A stretch of DNA of 64,000 bases from positions 11,391,899-11,455,898 of the forward strand of contig CP053152.1 of assembly GCA_014607495.2 (NCBI GenBank), written 5' to 3'. The stretch comes from Carposina sasakii (taxonomy: Eukaryota; Arthropoda; Insecta; Lepidoptera; Carposinidae). The notes beneath the pieces are model-generated. The model was not told the DNA's origin, made no database searches, and saw only the letters and a program-made list of their open reading frames with translations. A program made the translations under genes and the position numbers. Numbering within the stretch: position 1 is the first letter of the stretch; the number at the start of each line of letters is the position of its first letter. Shown one piece after another: positions 58,529 through 64,000 of the stretch.

Positions 58529-59215
58529 TAGGGCTGCCATCAGTTAAATTACGGACCCAGGACAAAAACTTCAAAAACCCCGGACATTTGGGCGAAATAC
58601 AGATTTTGCCCCGGACAATCAACATAGACGCGAACGAAGCGAGCTGAAATTTTTACGGTTGCCATTTACATACAAGTTGCCATTATGCCATCATGAAAAT
58701 GATGACAAGCCAATTGGACGAGAATTATTTACCATTTTTATCAAATCAAAATCATTTATTCGACATGAAAGCATTAACGACTTGTTTGTCGATGGTCTTT
58801 TTATATGTTACTTTCTATGTTCTCACCCCAAAATGAAACCGCTACCAAACGGAAGTGAATTTACTGTAAAAGCTTAGATTAGTTCTTTAAAAGTATGTAG
58901 GCACTAACGAGAATTAATATTTTTGCATGACACACACCAGAAGGATCTGTAGCGCGAGCGAAGCTTTTTTTGCTTACATACGTTAGACCAGGGGCCCCTT
59001 ATCATTGATATGGATGCTGATGCGGCGGTAGCTACGTCCTATAGAGCAAGGCGACTATATTTGACGTATCAAATGTTTAACTATGAAATGCATTTATTGC
59101 AAAATCAGATTTCCCTTGACTACCCGGACACTATTTGAAAACCCCGCCCGGACGCTCCCCGGATGCCCTCAAAACTAGGACAAATCCGGGGAAACCCGGA
59201 CGGATGGCAGCCCTA
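58529..59215. mobile_element. Non-autonomous hAT-type transposon, 687 bp, 8-bp TSD
   Basis: Perfect 13-bp TIRs TAGGGCTGCCATC / GATGGCAGCCCTA at the two ends, and exact 8-bp direct repeats ATGTATAC at 58,521-58,528 and 59,216-59,223. The 8-bp TSD and short TIR are diagnostic of the hAT superfamily. Both subterminal regions are rich in CCGGAC/CCCGG motifs, as expected of transposase-binding repeats. The inner frame 58,659-58,877 (72 codons) shows no DDE or hATC motif. No full transposase is present, so the element would need one in trans. Confidence 0.9.
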
Positions 59216-59829
59216 ATGTATACCAACCAATTTACATTAAGACACTTTCACGCCTTTTTATCACGTACCGTACCTAAGTTAACAAATATAGTTCATCGCG
59301 ATATATAAAACACGTACTTAATGTTGATACTATTATGGATCAAACCAAATGTTATGCTATTCTGACATTCACGGCATTGTTTAATGCGCTAACTTAGAGA
59401 AGTTGGTGACCCTGCGCTGCTCATAGTTGTGATAACTTCGACTCATTCTGCTGATACTTCGTTAGGGCAGGTCAGGGTTACGTATTGTATGCCATATTCA
59501 GAACGAGCAAGCGTACCTAATTACTATTACTACGAGAATATAGACTTTTTATTGAAAATAATAATTAGAAATCAATTTGAATATCATCCTACTCAGTAAC
59601 TTGTAAGCGTTGGTGTAGGCTGGATATATCGCGGACTCTACTATTGTAGGCAGAGATATTGGTATAGTATAGTTCCAGGTTATTACAGACCCACTTTAAT
59701 AATGAAGAAGCTTAACAATAAAGAGGCTCTTCCTTACCCGTTTTCAATAAACACCTTTATTGATTATTCACCCGCCGTCCATACTTACAGCTCGAGCCAT
59801 AGACAGAGTTGGCAAACTAATTCACGACA

Positions 59830-60480
59830 CAGGCATAGCTCGGCGGGGGGGTAGGTGGCGATAGCCGGTGGCCAGGGGGCGTGGCCGGCTGGGCGGGCCT
59901 GGCCAATCCCCGCGCGACTCCCACCCGGCCCCGCCCACCTCACCTGCGCCTCGCTATTAAGCCTGTTTTCCTCATACTTTTTTCGTGGACGCTTCCGTTT
60001 GCTGGCGCCGTCTTTATTTTATTTTCTCTCCTTACACCTCCTTCCTCGCCTCCTATTTTACGCCCGCTGTAGGTAGAAAAACCTTTTGTGAATACAAATG
60101 CTGAGGTATCGTTAGTTACCCGATATGTATAGTAAATAGATATAAATAAGAAATGAGCTTGCAGATCAGGCATGCGGATCGTAAATGGTGAGGTGGCGCA
60201 CAGAATTGCACTGGGACAGTCTCTTTACGAGTTGTCGCCGCGGAATGGCCGGGTAATAAACCTTTAACTTCATATCGATCTGCAAAAAGTTCCCGACGAA
60301 AGTAATCTCGGCCAACCTTGCTCCACATTTTGTTTCAATGGCTGAGGAGCAAAGCGTATGCAAGTGTCCCCAGCAGGGTGAACGATCCCCACATCGATGA
60401 ACTTCAACTGAACTTGGAAAAAACTTGGAAGTTTCGCGCCGCGTGATTAGGAAGATTTAGTTTTGAAGTTGCGAACTGTT
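59830..60480. promoter_or_regulatory. GC-rich island with Sp/KLF-type boxes
   Basis: The strongest GC island of the right half: GGGGGCGTGGCC, GGCCCCGCCCACC and an E-box CACCTG, then a moderately GC-rich flank to 60,480. No TATA box. It could be a promoter (for a minus-strand transcript, or an alternative promoter of the second gene) or an enhancer. The minus-strand exon-like block at 59,944-60,066 lies inside it. Confidence 0.35.
59944..60066 (-). other. Exon-like block on the minus strand, 123 nt
   Basis: On the minus strand a good acceptor (GGTTTTTCTACCTACAG) precedes it and a consensus donor (CGCAG|GTGAGG) follows it. One frame is open throughout, running from a split codon through GRKIGGEEGGVRRENKIK and on to MRKTGLIARR, with 2 nt left over. 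The product would be basic and Gly-rich with no domain I recognise. Adjacent GC-rich DNA fits a 5' exon near a promoter. It may be coding, a 5'UTR exon with an ATG (in AGTATGAGG), or a chance match. Confidence 0.28.
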
Positions 60481-61512
60481 TTTTTTTTCAGTTTTGAAAG
60501 TGGGTGGTTCAGTTTATGATGGGGTGAAAGTCGGATCGATGACCCGGCCGGGGTCAGCTGATCAAAGTTTGCGGACTAATAACCGAATTTAATACGCGAG
60601 GGTAGGTCTTAGTTCAAAACTCGCCGACTGTACTGGCAACTTGCGAACTGATGGTAAACAAACCTGAGATAATGGACAAAACAGACTCGGAACTTGACAA
60701 AGTTTTCAAAATGTTATTGCCAAAAAATAAAAAAAAGCCCTACCAAAATATTTTTTTTAAATCTTTAGCATCAACATAACCTGGTTTTGTCATTAATTTA
60801 GATATATAGGTAATATATGCAGTACAGACGAACGTGTACCTTATATAATAGAAAATAACAATTTGATTTTCCAAAAGATTGTTTACTATGCTAGTACTCG
60901 TATTAAAGTAATTTAAAACATAAGAGTATTTTTAAATGCCCTTTTTGGGTTATAATATTCGTTAAAGTTATACTTATATTGCTCGATGTCAGTAGTAAAG
61001 TTATTTATCATACACAAACCAAAACAAAGACCAGCTTCAAAATAGTATTCGAAAGCAAAACAAAACATCGAGAAATCTTTCGTCTGCTAGCTGTAATCGC
61101 TTATCTGAGCGGTTAGCTTATCTCGACCTGTTCCGATAAGTCACAAGATGTCGTCATATCGTACGATCAGGCGCAGCGCGGAAATCAACGATGTGCTGAC
61201 GTGGATGTACGAAAGTTCTGTGGAGATTGTATTGAAAACTTGAAATGTATAAAGGATCATATAATTTTTGCAAAGCAATAATAATTAAATCAAGGCTCAG
61301 TAAATAAAATACTTACAGTCACAGTGTTGTTAATTTTGGGTGTCGATTATCGATATGCTTGGTTTGGAACCTGTCAGCTTTATAATTTCTTAGCATAGCA
61401 GATCGCACTTCTGTAGGTAGACTAGATATACTATTGTTATTTCATATTTAAATAAAATCGTAATTTTAATTTTAATCATAATTTCTTTGTTAACCTATTT
61501 TCTATCTCTATA

Positions 61513-61877
61513 CAGGTGATTTTTGGCCGTCAACGTTCCCGAAGACTACGGAATCTTATCATCACGATCATTTTTCTCCATGGAAGCATACTTGGGAAGT
61601 GTCTAGTGTCCAAAATATTAGGGTCTAAAGTTGAGTAAATAGACTGCGTTAATGCACATAGACGCGCGTAGCAAGATTTTTTCATGAAAAATTATTAATC
61701 TTTATCTATTAAAAAAACTAGCATAAACACTGGACACTATAAATTTCGCCCAATCAAGTAATAAAAAAAAATCCAAAAAAATTTACATCGTTTCACAGCA
61801 TTTTTTTTTTGCATAAACTTACTTTATTATATAGAGTACATACCCTTCTTTAAAGGTGGCAACGTAAAAACATCCTG
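61513..61877. mobile_element. Mariner-type MITE, family M1, inverted copy
   Basis: TA-flanked (61,511-61,512 and 61,878-61,879). Left end CAGGTGATTTTTGGCCGTCA and right end CAACGTAAAAACATCCTG, inverted relative to 14,359-14,728. Inner landmarks match (GACGCGCGTAGCAAGATTTT). Confidence 0.85.
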
Positions 61878-62184
61878 TATAAGTTAGTGAAATATACATC
61901 ATCCCTTTGTAGTATTTTTACCGCATCCATTATTTGAAACAAACAGTCCCTTATACGTTGTAGTAGTGTAGTGTTGTTATTAAAAGTGGTGCAGATAAGA
62001 AGTTGGCAATCCCTGCGTCAGCTGAGTGTGTGTTATAGACATTGCTATCGTTATATCATTAATCGCTAACTCATACTTCAATCACACTCAACCAAATACC
62101 TACCTACTGTATTAATTATTCCCTACCTATTGTTGAGTAAATGTTCGTTTGTTATACAAATGAACTTGTTCCAAAAATAATATC

Positions 62185-62365
62185 AATTATATATATATAA
62201 AATCAATTGCTATTCGTTAGTCTCGGGAACGACTGGACAGATTTGGCTAATTTTAGTCTTCAAATGTTCGTGGAAGTCCAGGGAAGGTTTAAACGGTGAT
62301 AAAATAGGGAAAAATTGCGAGGTAAATACATATGTAGGTACCGTAGCGAGGGCGGGCCACTAGTT
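62185..62365 (+). repeat. Common lepidopteran repeat (Helitron-like or RTE tail)
   Basis: CTCGGGAACGACTGGACAGA, TTTGGCTAATTTTAGTCTTC, GTGGAAGTCCAGGGAAGGTT and GCGGGCCACTAGT are landmarks of a very frequent repeat class in Lepidoptera. The class label is from memory of such sequences and not verified. Confidence 0.6.
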
Positions 62366-62764
62366 TTAATATACAATTATAATCGGTTAATTTAAATACA
62401 TCAATAACCACGCAAGTCTAGGTAGCTGCCATTATAAACAACATTTGTTCTATGAGTTTTGAAAATTTGACATGTTTTACTTTCATACAAAAATAAATAT
62501 CAATTTAATATTACTTCTGAATGTTCTTAAGTCTGTGCATAACACAGGTGAGCGCGCAACCACGCGCGTCAACCTTCTACGAATGGAACATAGACTTATA
62601 AATGTCATGACAGTACAATAAAAGCTTAGAAAATCATTTTTAATTAATGTATTGAGTTTTGATAAAACTCGTAGAACAAATGTTATTGTTTATGAATTTA
62701 GCTATCTAGTCCTGCGAGGTTATTGATGTTTTTAAATTAACCCTGTATAAATACAATCAAGAGA

Positions 62765-62885
62765 GGAAAAGAGGAAAGCATCTACGAGATGGGTAGATGA
62801 GATTGTCAGGACAGCAGGCAATACCTGGACTAGAATAGCGGAAGACAGAGTTTAATGGAGGGGATTGGAGAAGACGGCACACAGA
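62765..62885 (+). repeat. RTE-clade LINE fragment (reverse transcriptase C-terminus)
   Basis: Reads KRKASTRWVDEIVRTAGNTW then TRIAEDRV, followed by a stop where related copies continue with a Trp-rich end. Short dead copy. Confidence 0.8.
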
Positions 62886-63099
62886 CTAATAATTCATATT
62901 TTTTAAGCGATTTCTAAACTAAAATAATTACGTAATTTTATCAGCATGCAATAACTTCACAATACCTAATAATATATTCTATAGTCAATGTACCAAATTC
63001 AAATAAACCTTAAAATGTTCTCGCACTGCAATTTCTAACAGCATGCAAATCAATTGTATCCTTATTGAAATTTACAAAAAAAAAAAAAAAAACTATCTA

Positions 63100-63823
63100 T
63101 GAAATGTGTAATTAATGGTAATTGTTGATGTCTGAATAAAAGGCTTTTATTATATCTCTGTTTAAATTCTCGGGACTACAGAGTCCCGGTCCTTTGAGAG
63201 GCGTGCATCGGGCCGTGGCCAAGATGTAGAGGCCCTTTTTAGAGAACTTTAATATGGTTTGGGATACACATGGCGGATACCATCGCCGACCGCACAATAT
63301 GATACACCCGGTGATGGTCCCCGCCATGTGCAAAACTATGGGAGTGCAGATCTATGTCATGCGATGGAAACAAAGGTGGGCTATGAGGCTGAATATTGGG
63401 TGGGGTTAAGTAACTGGGCTATTGAAGGAGACTAATGGACGCCTGCCATTACAACCAAGTCTCATAATTGTTAGGTGGCAGGTGGTGACTCGCCGACTCA
63501 TTTCATGGGCCCCCTGAAACGGCCGCACGCACGAAGCGACAAAGGGGGCAACATTTGGTGAGCGTCTAGGGTGGAGGGGTGCCCCTGGACTTTAAACCGA
63601 AGCCAACTCGCCACTTACGGACGGGCACGACCACCCTCGAGCTGTCATAGCTCTCGCGACTCCACTCTGCCTGGCCGGCGAAGGCAAGGCAGAGGTGGGA
63701 GAACTGTTCCTCGTCAGACCTCACTCCGGCGCCGGAGAAGACGAACAGGGCCTTTCCCCGGGAGCACGTCAGGTCCGTGGGAACGCTACCTCCCAACAGC
63801 TCGCCACAAGCTGCCCTGCGGGC

Positions 63824-63824
<1 letters not shown>
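63100..63824 (+). repeat. GC-rich non-LTR-like 3' region
   Basis: A GC-rich block, very unlike its flanks, running into a (TTA)n tract. Contains a conserved-looking hairpin (63,267-63,330) and ends CACAAGCTGCCCTGCGGGCT. The minus-strand frame at 63,566-63,796 has no motif. Interpreted as the untranslated 3' part of a LINE; orientation inferred from the tail. Confidence 0.5.

Positions 63825-63826
<2 letters not shown>

Positions 63827-63855
<29 letters not shown>
63827..63855. repeat. (TTA)n microsatellite, probable retroelement tail
   Basis: About nine TTA/ATT units directly after the GC-rich block. Confidence 0.85.
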
Positions 63856-64000
63856 ACAAATATTAAACCGAAGTACCAGGCGCTCATAAGTCACCAGACA
63901 CTGTATAATCCATGTCAGAAACTACATCAAAGATGGCTGGCGAATATTCAAAGGGGCTCGGACGTGGAGATCCACACCTCGCCCATCATCCTAATTGATT

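Larger units (their letters stand above)
32981..64000. other. Presumed intron 2 of the second gene and/or intergenic DNA
   Basis: No further coding exon is recognised in about 31 kb on either strand, apart from a weak minus-strand candidate at 59,944-60,066. Repeats and candidate regulatory islands are listed separately. I see nothing nameable in about 33,535-33,890, 34,000-35,165, 38,220-39,530, 40,870-41,680, 43,170-47,455 (except short GC-richer patches near 43.84-43.95, 45.0-45.15 and 45.8-46.0 kb), 49,100-49,720, 50,670-51,770, 52,000-52,530, 52,815-53,525, 53,730-54,955, 56,090-58,525 and 60,500-61,510. Confidence 0.5.

Noticed and set aside
60340..60400. Short start-like frame MAEEQSVCKCPQQG on the plus strand
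   Set aside because: Closes after 20 codons, has only a weak GTGAAC donor and no supporting context.
63566..63796. 76-codon minus-strand gene
   Set aside because: Lies in the GC-rich repeat that ends in (TTA)n. No motif; probably LINE-derived.

Overview
The window looks like nuclear DNA from a moth or butterfly. It is AT-rich and intron-rich, and the intergenic DNA is full of short interspersed repeats of the lepidopteran kind: tRNA-derived SINEs, RTE-clade LINE scraps, and mariner-type MITEs flanked by TA. Microsatellites and the TAGGTA/ACATACAT motifs are frequent. I see no prokaryotic gene organisation, CRISPR array, rRNA gene or intact tRNA gene. Most open frames are chance or repeat-borne. 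The species cannot be named from the sequence alone.

Region 1 (about 1-4,030, + strand): the last exon of armadillo/beta-catenin (1144-1319), recognised by its C-terminus ending ...AAWYDTDL, followed by a long AT-rich 3'UTR with a likely poly(A) signal near 4,000.

Region 2 (about 4,030-20,280): intergenic DNA, almost all degenerate or recent repeats. One unassigned exon-like block, with good splice signals on both sides, lies at 16,517-16,717.

Region 3 (20,280-32,980, + strand): the 5' end of a second gene. A CpG- and GAGA-containing promoter region leads into a 5' exon ending at a CAG|GTGAGA donor (21,214). A start codon 17 nt before this donor runs in frame, across an intron of about 11.7 kb, into a small coding exon (32,875-32,980). 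The first 41 residues carry an eh1/octapeptide-like motif (YSIRHLLQLP) typical of repressor-type developmental transcription factors. The DNA-binding domain would lie beyond this window or in an exon I did not recognise. The first intron holds a 1.84-kb TIR transposon with two 41-bp minisatellite arrays and a 134-bp tandem duplication.

Region 4 (32,981-64,000): presumably the large second intron of that gene and/or intergenic DNA. It contains many repeats, several GC-richer islands that could be conserved regulatory DNA (for example 41.9-42.2, 47.5-47.7, 53.5-53.7 and 59.8-60.5 kb), a 687-bp hAT-type element with a perfect 8-bp target-site duplication, and a minus-strand exon-like block at 59,944-60,066.

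The best novelty candidates are: a short non-LTR-like family with a (TATG)n tail, five of whose copies show 9-13 bp target-site duplications (one of them plainly 5'-truncated); a SINE that shares its 3' end with an RTE LINE in the same window; a chimeric MITE; a nested insertion; and the higher-order repeat inside the 1.84-kb TIR element.
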